A DNA stretch of 64,000 nucleotides from Prosthecobacter debontii (lineage in GTDB: Bacteria > Verrucomicrobiota > Verrucomicrobiia > Verrucomicrobiales > Verrucomicrobiaceae). Under the pieces are notes generated by a model, which made no database searches, was not told the DNA's origin, and saw nothing but the letters and a program-made list of their open reading frames with translations. Location: the NCBI GenBank assembly GCA_945869695.1, contig CAMBPV010000004.1, forward strand, positions 1 through 64,000, in the 5' to 3' direction. Position numbers and translations under genes: made by a program. The stretch's first letter is position 1. Every line of letters starts with the position of its first letter. Of this stretch, positions 48,723-59,472 are shown piece by piece.

Positions 48723-50162
48723 ATGCGCGCTGTTCTACTCGCCCTTTTTGTCACGACCTCCGTTTTCGCCGTCGATGCTCCCAAGGCTCCGCTGATGGCC
48801 GGAGCAGCCACTTCAAACATCACCCCGGAACTCGGTGGCGAGGTCGTGGGTGGTTTTTCGCCTTACCCGTGCACGCACATTCATGATGAACTCCACGCCC
48901 GGTGTTTGGTGCTTGATGATGGGAACACAAAGTTGGCGCTGGTCGTGTGTGACTTGCTGGGGCTTCATCGGAGCGTGTCGGTGAAGGCGCGGGAGTTGAT
49001 CGAAAAGGAAACAGGCATCCCGGCGGCCAATGTGCTCATCAGCGGCACGCACACGCACTCGGCGGTGAATGCACTTGGCGGGCCGGTGCGCGGTTACTTC
49101 TCGGACGTGGAACTGACGGACTATCAAAAATTTGTCGTGCGCCGCATCGCTGATGGGGTGCGCCGTGCGATCAACCTTTTGCGTCCGGCAGAGATCGCCT
49201 TTGGCACGGTGGACGTGCCGGAGCATGTGCACATCCGCCGCTGGTTTCTCAAGGAAGGCACCATGCCGCCGAATCCTTTTGGCAAGATCGACAAGGTGAA
49301 AATGAATCCGGGGGCGGGTAACCCAGCGCTCGTCGAGCCTGCTGGCGAGCCTGATCCCACGGTGAGCTTCATCGCGCTGCGTGAGCCGGATGGACGGCTG
49401 ATCTCCGTCTATTCGGCCTACTCCCTGCATTACGTTGGCGGAGTCAAAAGTGCAGACATCTCGGCAGATTATTACGGTGTGTTTTGTGAGGCATTAAAAC
49501 GCCAGGTGGCCGATGATGCCGAGGGTCCGCCCTTCGTGGCGATGATGGCCAATGGCACCAGTGGAGATGCGAACAACATCAACTTTCGCAACCCTCAACC
49601 CGGCAAAAAACCTTATGAGCAGATGCGTTACGTGGGCGAGGACGTCGCAGCAAAAGTGAAGGAGGCGCTGGCGAAGGTGACGTGGCAAAACAGCGCGCCG
49701 CTGGCGGCACGGTATCGCGAGCTGGATGTGAAGTGGCGCAGCATCCCCGATGACCTCATCGCCTGGGCTAAAGAAACGGAGGCAAAAGCCCCGCGTATTC
49801 AGGGTGGCAAGGCGGATCTCCCTGTCGCCTACGCGGGCCGCGTGCAGCGCCTTGCCAAAGCCAGCCCGGAGGCCAAAACGCCGGTGCAGATTCTCCGCAT
49901 CGGTGATGTGTGCATCGGCACGACGCCGACGGAAACGTTTGCCGAGACCGGTGTGGAATTCAGGAAGCGAAATCCTTTTCCGAAGTCATTCATGGTTGAA
50001 CTGGCCAATGGTTACTACGGCTACATGCCCACGCCGCGTCACTTCGAGCTCGGCGGCTACGAAACCTGGCCCGGCACGAACAATCTCGAACCTCAGGCCT
50101 CCGTGAAGATGATGAACGCGTTGCTCGAAATGGCGGCGGAGGTCAAAGCGAGCGCGCCCTAG
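48723..50162 (+). CDS. Neutral/alkaline non-lysosomal ceramidase N-terminal domain protein
   Basis: AGAATSNITPELGGEVVGGF; LVVCDLLGL; LISGTHTHSAVNALGGP; MANGTSGDANNINF. Confidence 0.85.
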   Translation: MRAVLLALFVTTSVFAVDAPKAPLMAGAATSNITPELGGEVVGGFSPYPCTHIHDELHARCLVLDDGNTKLALVVCDLLGLHRSVSVKARELIEKETGIPAANVLISGTHTHSAVNALGGPVRGYFSDVELTDYQKFVVRRIADGVRRAINLLRPAEIAFGTVDVPEHVHIRRWFLKEGTMPPNPFGKIDKVKMNPGAGNPALVEPAGEPDPTVSFIALREPDGRLISVYSAYSLHYVGGVKSADISADYYGVFCEALKRQVADDAEGPPFVAMMANGTSGDANNINFRNPQPGKKPYEQMRYVGEDVAAKVKEALAKVTWQNSAPLAARYRELDVKWRSIPDDLIAWAKETEAKAPRIQGGKADLPVAYAGRVQRLAKASPEAKTPVQILRIGDVCIGTTPTETFAETGVEFRKRNPFPKSFMVELANGYYGYMPTPRHFELGGYETWPGTNNLEPQASVKMMNALLEMAAEVKASAP

Positions 50163-52435
50163 TGGGAATCCAAGGGCATCGGATGATCTTCGCCGATGAC
50201 TTTGACCTCGAGTTCGAGCTGGATTCCGCGCTCGCGTTGGGCGGTTTCTTGGATGTCGCTGATGAGGTCGAGAACCTCTCGCGCGGTCGAGTGCCCTTCA
50301 TTGACGATGAAATTCCCGTGCACGAGCGACACCGCCGCTTTGCCCACTCGAGTGCCCTTGAGTTGAAGTTCATCCACCAGCCTTCCGGCCTGATGGGGCA
50401 ATGGGTTTTTGAAGACGCAACCCGCGCTGGCTCCGATGGGTTGTGACGTTTTCCGTTTGTTGTGCGACTCGCTCATTTTCGCCGCAATCTCATCCGCAGG
50501 TGCGCGGCTTCCTTCGAGCACCGCGCTGACGATGAAGTGGTCTTCAAACTCAGGCACGTTGCGGTAGTGAGCTTGGATCTCGCTGATCGTTTTTTCTTTG
50601 ATCGTTCCGTCGAGCGCGATGTAGCGGATGCTCACGATCTGATCACAAGTTTGCACGCCCATGGCTCCGGCATTCATGCGGATGGCGCCGCCCAAGTTTC
50701 CAGGGATGCCCTCCATCCATTCGAATCCACCGATCCCGGCAGTCGCAGCAGCGCTGGCTATTTTTTTCAAACGAGCGCCGACACCCACGGTTAGCCGATT
50801 GTCGCCGGTGACCGTGACGCTTTCGAGCTCGCCCTTCGACGGGTGAATCACAGCACCACGGATGCCGCCATCTTTGATGAGAAGATTGGATCCGCGACCG
50901 ATGACGCGAATGGGAATGGCTGAACTGCGCAGGTAACGGACCACGTCTGCAAAACCTGCTTCCGTGCGCGGCTCAATCCAATACTGCGCGGGACCTCCGA
51001 TGCGGAAGGTCGTGTGCTGACTCATGGGTTCATAGAGACGGGCGACACCGCCGCCGTTTTGTTCGAGGATGGCGGAGATGCCATCGATGACCTTCAGGTC
51101 TTTGGCGATGCAGGTGCCCACTTCATGCACATTGCCTGCGCCGAGCGTGATGAGCAGATCGCCCGGACGCATGGCATTGCCCACAATGTCTCGCGCTTGG
51201 AGCATGGTCGGTGTGGAGTGGCATTTCACTTCCGATTGAGCCCGCACTTCTTCCAAGATGGTCTCTCCACTCACGCCGGGCAGCGGTTTCTCGCTGGCGG
51301 GGTAAATGTCGGTTACAAAAAGTTCCTGCACGTTTCCAAAAGCAGCGCCGAACTCTTTTTTCAAAAGTTGCGTGCGGGAATAACGGTGGGGCTGGAAGAG
51401 ACAGAGGATGCGTTTCGGCTTCAGTCCCTCGGCCGTGGCGAGGGTAGCCGCCACTTCGCTCGGATGGTGACCGTAGTCGTCGATCACTTTGAATCGATCG
51501 CTCAGGTGTCGGATTTCAAAACGCCGACGCGCACCGCGGAAGCTCTGGAGCGAGTGTCGGATGGATTCAAAACTCACGCCCGTCTGGGTGGCGAGCGCGA
51601 TGGCGGCAAGCGAGTTGGAGACGTTGTGTTTCCCGGGAATGCCAAGCGTCACATCCCCTAGCTTTTCTCCATGGTGATAGACTTCGAAGTCAGTCTGATC
51701 GGGGCGCATCGCGGTGATGTTGGCAGAGAAATTCATGCTGCGATCCCAGCCGTAGCTGATTGCCTTTGGATGCGGACCGCAGACCTCACGTGCGACCGGA
51801 TCCTCGGCGCAGTAAACGCAGTAACCGGGTGTCTGGCTGAGAAGCTGGCGGAAGACCGTCTTGATGGCCTCGATGTCGGCGTAGAAATCAAGATGCTCGG
51901 GCTCGATGTTCAGCACGATGGAGTGCTCGGGGTGGAAGTTCACGAGCGTGCCATCGCTCTCATCACCCTCGATTACAAAGAGGTCACCTTCCGGGTCCCA
52001 GTGTGCATTGGAGCCGAGGATCGGAATTTCCGCGCCGACGTAGTGAGAGGGTTTCATGCCGCCCTGACGGAGGACATGGGCGGTGAGTGCAGAAGTGGTC
52101 GTCTTTCCGTGAGTGCCCGCGACGACGACACCTTTTTTATTGGCCATGACGGCGGCTAGAGCCTCCGCGCGGCGCACAAGTGGGATGCCCTCTTTGTAGG
52201 CGGCTTCGTAGGCTACGTTTCCGGGCTTGATGGCCGAGGAGTAGATGACCATGTCGCAGTCCTCCACCTCTCGCTCGCAGTGAGGCGAGAAAAAAGTCAG
52301 TCCTATTTTTTGCAGCCGCTCGGTTTCGAGCGTGGTGACCTTGTCCGAGCCATTGACTTTGTGACCGAGGGCGATCAACAGGGAGGCGAGGCCGCTCATG
52401 CCAGATCCAGCGACTCCGATGAGGTCGATTTTCAT
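50159..52435 (-). CDS. murC-murB: MurC-MurB fusion
   Basis: N-half MurC: IGVAGSGMSGLASLL, VVAGTHGKTTTSAL, DDYGHHPSEVAATL; C-half MurB: IGRGSNLLIKDGGIRGAVI, MEGIPGNLGGAIRMNAGAMG, GASAGCVFKNP. Confidence 0.95.
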   Translation of the reverse strand: MKIDLIGVAGSGMSGLASLLIALGHKVNGSDKVTTLETERLQKIGLTFFSPHCEREVEDCDMVIYSSAIKPGNVAYEAAYKEGIPLVRRAEALAAVMANKKGVVVAGTHGKTTTSALTAHVLRQGGMKPSHYVGAEIPILGSNAHWDPEGDLFVIEGDESDGTLVNFHPEHSIVLNIEPEHLDFYADIEAIKTVFRQLLSQTPGYCVYCAEDPVAREVCGPHPKAISYGWDRSMNFSANITAMRPDQTDFEVYHHGEKLGDVTLGIPGKHNVSNSLAAIALATQTGVSFESIRHSLQSFRGARRRFEIRHLSDRFKVIDDYGHHPSEVAATLATAEGLKPKRILCLFQPHRYSRTQLLKKEFGAAFGNVQELFVTDIYPASEKPLPGVSGETILEEVRAQSEVKCHSTPTMLQARDIVGNAMRPGDLLITLGAGNVHEVGTCIAKDLKVIDGISAILEQNGGGVARLYEPMSQHTTFRIGGPAQYWIEPRTEAGFADVVRYLRSSAIPIRVIGRGSNLLIKDGGIRGAVIHPSKGELESVTVTGDNRLTVGVGARLKKIASAAATAGIGGFEWMEGIPGNLGGAIRMNAGAMGVQTCDQIVSIRYIALDGTIKEKTISEIQAHYRNVPEFEDHFIVSAVLEGSRAPADEIAAKMSESHNKRKTSQPIGASAGCVFKNPLPHQAGRLVDELQLKGTRVGKAAVSLVHGNFIVNEGHSTAREVLDLISDIQETAQRERGIQLELEVKVIGEDHPMPLDSH

Positions 52436-52584
52436 CGGATGGCGGCTTTCTTTCAGGAGGCTGAGAACGGGGTGGATCATGGGCCGGGAGAGTAACGCCA
52501 GACCGCGTCTGGGCAAATCAAAGTCCGCGAGGATCTTGGCTGGGCATTTGCAAAAAACCTGAGACAGGGCATCCTGCCGTTCGC

Positions 52585-53490
52585 ATGCCTAACATGAGCC
52601 TCTTTCGCCTGACTTTTTCCGCCCTCTTTCTGCTGACTTGTTTCTGTTCCGGGCAGGACAAAGTGCTCGTGCGCGCTCACTGGGAGGCGGGAAAAAAATA
52701 CACCCAGCAAACCGAGACACAGACCACCTCCAGTCTCACCCCCGTTCCGGGCAAAACCATCGAGCAAAAGCTGAGCATGACGCAGACCACAGGCATCGTG
52801 GTAAAGGCGGATGCGACGCCGCCCAACAAGCGGGCGCAGGTCACATTTGAAAACGTCGTCGGCACTTTGAATTTCATGGGTCAGACCCACTCCTTTGACT
52901 CGAAGGACCCCCAGTCCGCGCATCCGCTTTTGAGGCAGGCACTCTCTGGAACGGCGGGCAAGACCTTCGCCCTGGTTTTTGATGGTGAAGACCGTTACGT
53001 CAAAGCCGCCGATATCGAAAAACTGTCTGCGGACGGATCCAATATCACGGGACTGGCTGCGACCGCAGACGCCCAGCAGATCGCAGGGCTTTTCCAGCAA
53101 TCACTCGAGATCGGACTGCCGCAAACTCCCGTGGCTGTGGGGGAAAAGTGGACGAGTGAAGAGTCTCTCATTTTTCCTCAGGCCGGCGCGATGAAGGTGA
53201 CGATCGCCTCCAAGTATGCCGAGGAAGTGGTGCGCGAGGGGCGGAAGCATGCGCGGATCACCTTTGAAGGCCAAATCAGCAGCGTGGCAAAACCTGATGA
53301 ATCCGGTGAGCGCGTGGTGACTCTTCGTGAGGGCTCGACCATCGCGGGACAGGTCTTTTTTGACATCGAGCGCCGAGTGGTCTCGCTCTCCGTTTTCCTG
53401 GCAAACATGACGCTCGATCTATCGGGAAACACCATCCCGCTCCGGCAGCAGGTGACGACGCGGCTGCTCTCGATCGCTGACCAGCCGTAG
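52585..53490 (+). CDS. Hypothetical secreted protein (DUF6263-like)
   Basis: Signal peptide with LLTCFCSGQ; VLVRAHWEAGKKYTQQTETQTT; GEKWTSEESLIFP. Confidence 0.65.
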   Translation: MPNMSLFRLTFSALFLLTCFCSGQDKVLVRAHWEAGKKYTQQTETQTTSSLTPVPGKTIEQKLSMTQTTGIVVKADATPPNKRAQVTFENVVGTLNFMGQTHSFDSKDPQSAHPLLRQALSGTAGKTFALVFDGEDRYVKAADIEKLSADGSNITGLAATADAQQIAGLFQQSLEIGLPQTPVAVGEKWTSEESLIFPQAGAMKVTIASKYAEEVVREGRKHARITFEGQISSVAKPDESGERVVTLREGSTIAGQVFFDIERRVVSLSVFLANMTLDLSGNTIPLRQQVTTRLLSIADQP

Positions 53491-53678
53491 CGCTGGGAGA
53501 CGGCAGAATTGGCATACTTTTGCGCAAGTTGCGGAGATCATCGCAACGCTGGATGTGCGTTATTAATGCGTCCTAGGAATCTGAATCTCACAGTTGAGTT
53601 CATCGGTTGTGAGCGTTTGGTTAGATTGAGGAAAGCCGTATGGAGTTGAGGAGCTCCATGCGGCATTCTTCGTGACAT

Positions 53679-56147
53679 CTAGCGGTAGTCGAACGCCGCT
53701 GTTGCCCGGCAGTCTTTGTCTGAGGTCACACGGACCCAATAGGCACCAAAGCTCTCGGGAAAACGATGCTCGATTTTCTCTCCAGCGGGCACCTCAAAAG
53801 TTCGGTAGTCACACCAGACACCCGTGCCTGTCACATCCATCTCGAGATGAATGCCGACGGTGGCGTTGGCATCGTGGGAAAGAGTGACGCGTTTTTCATC
53901 ATAGCCCGTCATGAGGTAAGGGTCTGAATGTGCGCCTGCCTCAGTGGCGGTATTTTTCCACGGACCGCCGGTGCCGCGCACCTTGCCGAACTGCCAAAGG
54001 TCGTCCACAGCACCCAGCCAGAGCGCAGTTTTACCGTCGTCAGATGTGACGATGTGCTCGCCCTTAGCTCCGCTCTTAACGCCACTCATCACGAGAAGCC
54101 CCCGGTAACTGGCATAATCTTTAATGCGGCGATTGTGTGTGGTCACCGGGCGGATCTTGGCAAATCCGCCAGCGTTTTCCGCGGGCAATTCAAAGAAGGT
54201 GCCGCCTGCATTGAACAGATCGCGCTCCGTGCAGACCTCGCGGCAGACACGCTCAGCACCAAGCGGACCGGGTTGGTCGAGCGCAGCATCACCGCGAGGA
54301 AGACGCCAGCGTCCTTTTTCATCCACATAGAGAATGGAAGCTTCGTCGTAGATCAGCACTCCCTGGGGAATGGCAGCATTCTTGGCAGTCCAGGCTAAAC
54401 CTTCCGAGTCGTTCACAGTATTTAGATCAAACTGAGAGCCGAGGTCATAGCAGGATTTTTCTCCGTTTGGCGTCTCCGAGATGAATCGTAGATTTCGGAA
54501 GCCAGCACCGCGAGCCAACATGACGCCTCCGGTGACCTGTTTGTCCTCAGGTTTTGCGATTGCATCGAACAGGCTAGCAGCCTCGGCGGGGCGAGGGTCA
54601 TCGTTTCGATACTGAAACCATGCGCTCAGCTTGGTATCCGATGAGGCGCTCAATCGTAGCCATTCCCCAGGCGCCGACATCTCGAATTCGAGTCTGAGGT
54701 TTTCGTTTGGCTTGAGTGAGATGGTTTGTTGCTCTTGCCATTCATCATTGCCCTTGAGATCCACCTCGATTCGGATGTTCACCTCACGAGCGCTTCCGGA
54801 AATGAGTTCGAGTGAGCGGTGTTTGTATCCGCTGAAGAGATACGGATCGGATGCGACGCCACCTTTGACTTCCTCATTCAGCCAAACAGCACCACGCCCG
54901 ATCACCGGGCCGAGTTGATCGAGCTTTGCTGGCTCTATAAACCAGAGATTAGACTGCGATTCGCCGGGGCCTGCGAGTTTTCCCTTGGCTTTCCGTGTGT
55001 TTAGAAATTCCTTATTGGCTGAGTCGTCGCACCCCAGCACCACGCGGTCTCCCCAGCGTGCGAAGTCGCCGATGACCTTGAGGTAATTGCTGCGTGGGGC
55101 TATGCCTGCGCTGTTTTTGATCGACAACGTTTTCGGAAATTTCCAAAAGGCCCCGTGCATGGTCATGAGAAGATTTTCCTCTCCGATATCCCGAATGCGT
55201 GGCCATTCGGTATTCCAACCGTGTGCGCCGTCATAGCTATGGCTGGACTTCGGCAGCCGATAAGCGTGCCATTTTCCGGCATCGAGACACATCAAAATGA
55301 GGGAGCGGTGATCCCAGCCCACGCTCCAGATTGGGTCTGTGTCGGGATGCTCACTGCCGCTGATTCCGCCAGGTCCTGTGACCTCGGTAAACTGATTCCG
55401 CCGCACGAGTTTCCAGTCATCGCCAGGGTTTGACCACTCGCCGAGAGCGCCGCTCGGGGTGGATGGGTCGGTGAGCACCTTTGGATCGCGATCACCGTTG
55501 TTGGCATAGACCACGCGGCCCTGACCGCTGAAGAGCCCCTTGCCGTGATAGCCGGGGAGTTTGGAGGTCAACTGAGAGAGAGGAGTCTGCACCTCGAAGC
55601 CCTTTTTGACGCCGTTGCCATCGCGAATGAGGGAGGTGACCGCGAGAGTCTGGACGTCCACTTCATAGAGACCCTCCTCCATGGTGGCGTAGTACACTTT
55701 GCTCGCTGGATCTGATAAATGTCTGGCGTTTCCGGTGAGACGGCCCGGCATCTTGGAGGGAGGAATCACGCGCACTTTCGCCTCGGCATCGATCAGGTAG
55801 GGACCGATGAGAAGCTGCTGGGACTCGCGGTGGATCATCCGATTGGCCGGGGTGCCCCCCACGCTTTCGGGCCGGATGATTTGCTGCAAGTCGGGTGTGA
55901 TCTCATAGAGCTTATCGCTCGATCCAAAAGGTAGATGGGGTCCATAAGTGATCACCCACAAACGATCTGCCCAAGGCGCCACGGCGCCCGTGCCGCACTC
56001 GCCCTCTTGGTTAAACATCGCCAGATGCGGATAGATGCCCGAGATGCTGGGAGGCTCTGCGGCCGTCAAAATGGAGGCCGTCGCGAGGGCGAGAAGGGAA
56101 TAAAGTTTCATCCCTGAATTTGAATCATATTTCGCCTTCGTGGGCAA
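53679..56147 (-). CDS. Large secreted protein with two internally repeated beta-sandwich-like modules
   Basis: Signal peptide; propeller-like N-terminal region; duplicated SDPYLxxGY... module ending AxFxYR. Confidence 0.7.
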   Translation of the reverse strand: MPTKAKYDSNSGMKLYSLLALATASILTAAEPPSISGIYPHLAMFNQEGECGTGAVAPWADRLWVITYGPHLPFGSSDKLYEITPDLQQIIRPESVGGTPANRMIHRESQQLLIGPYLIDAEAKVRVIPPSKMPGRLTGNARHLSDPASKVYYATMEEGLYEVDVQTLAVTSLIRDGNGVKKGFEVQTPLSQLTSKLPGYHGKGLFSGQGRVVYANNGDRDPKVLTDPSTPSGALGEWSNPGDDWKLVRRNQFTEVTGPGGISGSEHPDTDPIWSVGWDHRSLILMCLDAGKWHAYRLPKSSHSYDGAHGWNTEWPRIRDIGEENLLMTMHGAFWKFPKTLSIKNSAGIAPRSNYLKVIGDFARWGDRVVLGCDDSANKEFLNTRKAKGKLAGPGESQSNLWFIEPAKLDQLGPVIGRGAVWLNEEVKGGVASDPYLFSGYKHRSLELISGSAREVNIRIEVDLKGNDEWQEQQTISLKPNENLRLEFEMSAPGEWLRLSASSDTKLSAWFQYRNDDPRPAEAASLFDAIAKPEDKQVTGGVMLARGAGFRNLRFISETPNGEKSCYDLGSQFDLNTVNDSEGLAWTAKNAAIPQGVLIYDEASILYVDEKGRWRLPRGDAALDQPGPLGAERVCREVCTERDLFNAGGTFFELPAENAGGFAKIRPVTTHNRRIKDYASYRGLLVMSGVKSGAKGEHIVTSDDGKTALWLGAVDDLWQFGKVRGTGGPWKNTATEAGAHSDPYLMTGYDEKRVTLSHDANATVGIHLEMDVTGTGVWCDYRTFEVPAGEKIEHRFPESFGAYWVRVTSDKDCRATAAFDYR

Positions 56148-56204
56148 TACATTGCGCTTATTCAGATTTGAAATCGCTTACAAGCGCCTCAATGCTGCGC
56201 ACTC

Positions 56205-57086
56205 ATGGCAAAACCAAGTGGCCCCAAGATTCCAGGCGAAGTCTGGCGGAGCATGACCCAGGAGTGGCTCTGGGTCTATCGCGGCCCGCCGTCCCGTGCG
56301 GATGAATGGTCGGGGGAGATCCTCGTTCCTCCCGGTGTGTTTTTCGTCGAAAAAGGACTGGCGATCATCCATGCCGAAGGAAAAGAAATCCGCGTGCCTG
56401 AGGGGAGTGCCTTTTTCTCTTTACCGGGGCTGCGGCGGCATTGGCTTGCCTCCGGGTCTGTTCTGCTCTCGGTGGGATTTCGATGCTCTTGGCCGGACGG
56501 CTCTCCGCTTTATCGAGGCGGGCTGAATCGTGAAGTTCGTTCCACGCGCATTCGAAAGCTCGCCCTGGCGACAAAGAGCCTGTTCAGCTCCGTGCATGGA
56601 AATCGGAAACAGGTGACTTATCTGGAAGCGGTGCGGCATGAAGACCTGACGCATCAGGAGTGGTGTCAGCGTGAGGCATCCTATCTCGCGTGGTTTTGCA
56701 TCTTTTCGGAAACACTTCGTGAGCTCGGGATCGAGAGTGAAAAACCGCAGTCCTCAAGCGACCGCCTCTTTGCCCGGGTGATGACCCATTTGAACAAATG
56801 TCCGCTGGATCAATTTCAGGCACAGGGGAGATCGATTGTCGGGATTGGCGGACGAAGGGTGGATCAATTGCTGCTGGCGCGCCTCGGTCTCAGTGCCCGC
56901 GCATGGCATGAAAGACGGAGGCTTGGGAATGCCAAGCAGCGTCTTTTGCACGAGACCACGGCTTTGAAGGAAATCGGTTTTGCACTCGGCTTCCGACATG
57001 CATCGCACTTCACTGCCTGGTTCAAGCGACTCAGCGGCGCATCCCCGAGTGCGTTTCGTCAGAGTGGGGGCCAAGGGGCGGCTTAA
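56205..57086 (+). CDS. AraC family transcriptional regulator
   Basis: C-terminal HTH LLLARLGLSARAWHERRRLGNAKQRL...LKEIGFALGFRHASHFTAWFKRLSGASPSAFRQ. Confidence 0.88.
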   Translation: MAKPSGPKIPGEVWRSMTQEWLWVYRGPPSRADEWSGEILVPPGVFFVEKGLAIIHAEGKEIRVPEGSAFFSLPGLRRHWLASGSVLLSVGFRCSWPDGSPLYRGGLNREVRSTRIRKLALATKSLFSSVHGNRKQVTYLEAVRHEDLTHQEWCQREASYLAWFCIFSETLRELGIESEKPQSSSDRLFARVMTHLNKCPLDQFQAQGRSIVGIGGRRVDQLLLARLGLSARAWHERRRLGNAKQRLLHETTALKEIGFALGFRHASHFTAWFKRLSGASPSAFRQSGGQGAA

Positions 57087-57142
57087 ACGAGAGATCGCTC
57101 CTGCCCGAAGAATCCGCCTGGTGCTGTCGTAGATCTCTCATC

Positions 57143-57829
57143 ATGCAACGCACTCTCCTCGCCATCGGCGCACACTATGATGACTGTCCTTTTGGAATTC
57201 CCGGTGTTCTTTTGCAGGCCATCCAAAGGCATCAGCGCGTCGTCATTCTCAATCTGATTGGCGACTATACGAACTGGCCTCCGGTGAAAGGACGCGCCCA
57301 GCAGCTGCTCGACTTCAGCATTGAAGTGGCCAAGGAGCGCGGCATCGAAATGCGCTTCCTCAAGCACGCGAGCATGGGTTTTGAGCCCAATCTGGCAACC
57401 AAGCGCGCGGTGGCTGAAGTCGTGGCAGAGGTGCAGCCAGACACCGCCTTTCTGCTCTGGCCGCGGGATCGGCACCCAGACCATGAGGCTGCCAGTGCCA
57501 TCTGCCACGCAGCGTTGCATCAACCCGCGCGGCTGCTGGGCACAGCTGATGTGAAGACTCCGAGTCGGGTCTATTGGTATGACAATGGCCCCGGACACAC
57601 GATCGGTTTTGAGCCGGATACCTACATTGATATCACTCCCGAGTGGCCGGCTGCGCTGGAGTGGCTGGGGAGACTGATGGCCTTCGTGAAAAATGAGCCC
57701 TATGATCAAGCGAAGGTCGAGGCGGCTCTCGATACCAAGACCGTGCTGGCAAGGTATCGCGGTCTTGCCTGCGGTGCTCGATACGCGGAGGCTCTCAAAG
57801 CCATGAAAGCCTATCCGAGGGAGGTTTGA
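57143..57829 (+). CDS. PIG-L family deacetylase
   Basis: LAIGAHYDDCPFGIPGVLL; LWPRDRHPDHEAASAI. Confidence 0.88.
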   Translation: MQRTLLAIGAHYDDCPFGIPGVLLQAIQRHQRVVILNLIGDYTNWPPVKGRAQQLLDFSIEVAKERGIEMRFLKHASMGFEPNLATKRAVAEVVAEVQPDTAFLLWPRDRHPDHEAASAICHAALHQPARLLGTADVKTPSRVYWYDNGPGHTIGFEPDTYIDITPEWPAALEWLGRLMAFVKNEPYDQAKVEAALDTKTVLARYRGLACGARYAEALKAMKAYPREV

Positions 57830-57831
57830 CC

Positions 57832-59472
57832 TTATTTCAAACCGGGTGGCTCCTGAAGGGGAATGTCCACTACGCAGGGGCAGTGATCCGACAGTCGGAT
57901 CTTTAAGTCACCCGAGATGCGAGTCAGGGTCTCTCCGAAGTGGGGAGCCAGCCGATAAGAGGGGTGGCCCCGAGTCTGCGTGGAGGGCGGAGCCTTCACA
58001 AAAATCCAGTCCAACCGCCCGCGGCCAAACGGCCCAATGGGGCGCTGCACACGAAACGTTGGAGTCAGACCTTTGAAGGCCCGCTCATTCGAGTTGGCCA
58101 GCGTCGCCGTGGAGCGATTGATCGAGCGATCACGGTCTCCTCGGAAGTCAAAACGACCACCGTCTGAGAATCGGAAGTCACGCACGTCCGTGATAAGTTT
58201 TCGTTTTTTGTTGGGGAAGACGATGGGAATATTGGGTGCGAGAGGATCGTGCAGATTCTTCGCATGATTCACGAGCGCCCGTGAGGCATTCGCAACCGTG
58301 GCTGCTTGCATCACCAAATTCAGACCCACCCCCAGCCACGTCTGCGGGTCGGTGGAGGTCCGGTGGAGGACACGGAAAGTCGAAGTGGGACTCATGTCCT
58401 GGCTCGATGAGTTAAAATCACCCGCCATGATCACGGTGTGCGGAATCTCGCGGATCTGCTTCAAAATCTCCGCCAATTGCTCCTCCCGATTCTTGGCGGT
58501 GGCTTTGATCTCGAGGTGATTGTGAATGAGGCTGAGCGTGTCATTGGGCAGACCTGGCACGGTGAGATCCACTCTGAAAAAGATGCGTCCACCGACCTTG
58601 ATCTCCCGGTAAGTTTTGTTCTCAAACAGCACCCCTGCGGCCAGTCGACGTGCATCTTCCATCAGGTGAATTTTCTTTTTCTCCCCCTCATACCAGTCAT
58701 AGGGTTTTGCCAGGAGTTGGAAGCATTTGGCAGCCTGGATCGGATACTTCGACAGCACGGCCAGTCCGAAGACTCCCTTGTATTTGCCGGGGTCAGGATG
58801 CTGCATTTTTCCGTCAGCTCCGGGCTCCATGCCCAGAACAATGGGGTCGATCTCCAACTGCTGCGGTGCATAAACGTAATTCATGCCTAGCGCCTGCGCG
58901 ATCTCGCGCGCCGAGTTCCGGTAGCCAGAGCGTGTGACGCCGATATCACTCTCCTGAAGAAAAACCACGTCGGCCGTTACCAGCCGATCATACTCTGCCA
59001 GCAGTGCCGCGTGATCGGGGCTGCCCTTGGGGGCCTTCGTTGGGTCGATCATGCGCTCAAAGGCGGCCTTCGAGCGAAACATCTCTGCGACCTCTCGGGT
59101 GCGCAGAGACTTCTCCACATTCCATGTGGCCACGCGGAGAAACTCACCCATCGACTCATTTTGCCCACGCGTGGGTCGTTTACCTTGAAACCACGCCTCA
59201 TTGGAAATGATGGGCCGATTGAAAAAGCGCTCCAGCTTTTTCTCGAGCTCGCCGCCCGGTGTCGGGTCGGCCGCCAGGGATTTCAGCTCGGCAAAAGTCA
59301 GGAACTCCGTGTCCTGAAAACGCGGGCCGATCCCCCCTTGCAACCGGGGCACGGAGGTGCGGGCTGAGACCACCGTTTTCGGAAGATTGCGCTTGGGTAA
59401 ACCCCCGCAACTGGCCAGGAGAAGCGAGAGGCCAGACATGAGGAGGGATGTTTTGCTGGGGAAACCAAGCAT
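57832..59472 (-). CDS. Endonuclease/exonuclease/phosphatase family protein
   Basis: VATWNVEKSL; VFLQESDIGVTRSGYRN; LIHNHLEIKATAKNREEQL; VIMAGDFNSSSQDMSPTS; LSDHCPCVVDI. Confidence 0.88.
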   Translation of the reverse strand: MLGFPSKTSLLMSGLSLLLASCGGLPKRNLPKTVVSARTSVPRLQGGIGPRFQDTEFLTFAELKSLAADPTPGGELEKKLERFFNRPIISNEAWFQGKRPTRGQNESMGEFLRVATWNVEKSLRTREVAEMFRSKAAFERMIDPTKAPKGSPDHAALLAEYDRLVTADVVFLQESDIGVTRSGYRNSAREIAQALGMNYVYAPQQLEIDPIVLGMEPGADGKMQHPDPGKYKGVFGLAVLSKYPIQAAKCFQLLAKPYDWYEGEKKKIHLMEDARRLAAGVLFENKTYREIKVGGRIFFRVDLTVPGLPNDTLSLIHNHLEIKATAKNREEQLAEILKQIREIPHTVIMAGDFNSSSQDMSPTSTFRVLHRTSTDPQTWLGVGLNLVMQAATVANASRALVNHAKNLHDPLAPNIPIVFPNKKRKLITDVRDFRFSDGGRFDFRGDRDRSINRSTATLANSNERAFKGLTPTFRVQRPIGPFGRGRLDWIFVKAPPSTQTRGHPSYRLAPHFGETLTRISGDLKIRLSDHCPCVVDIPLQEPPGLK

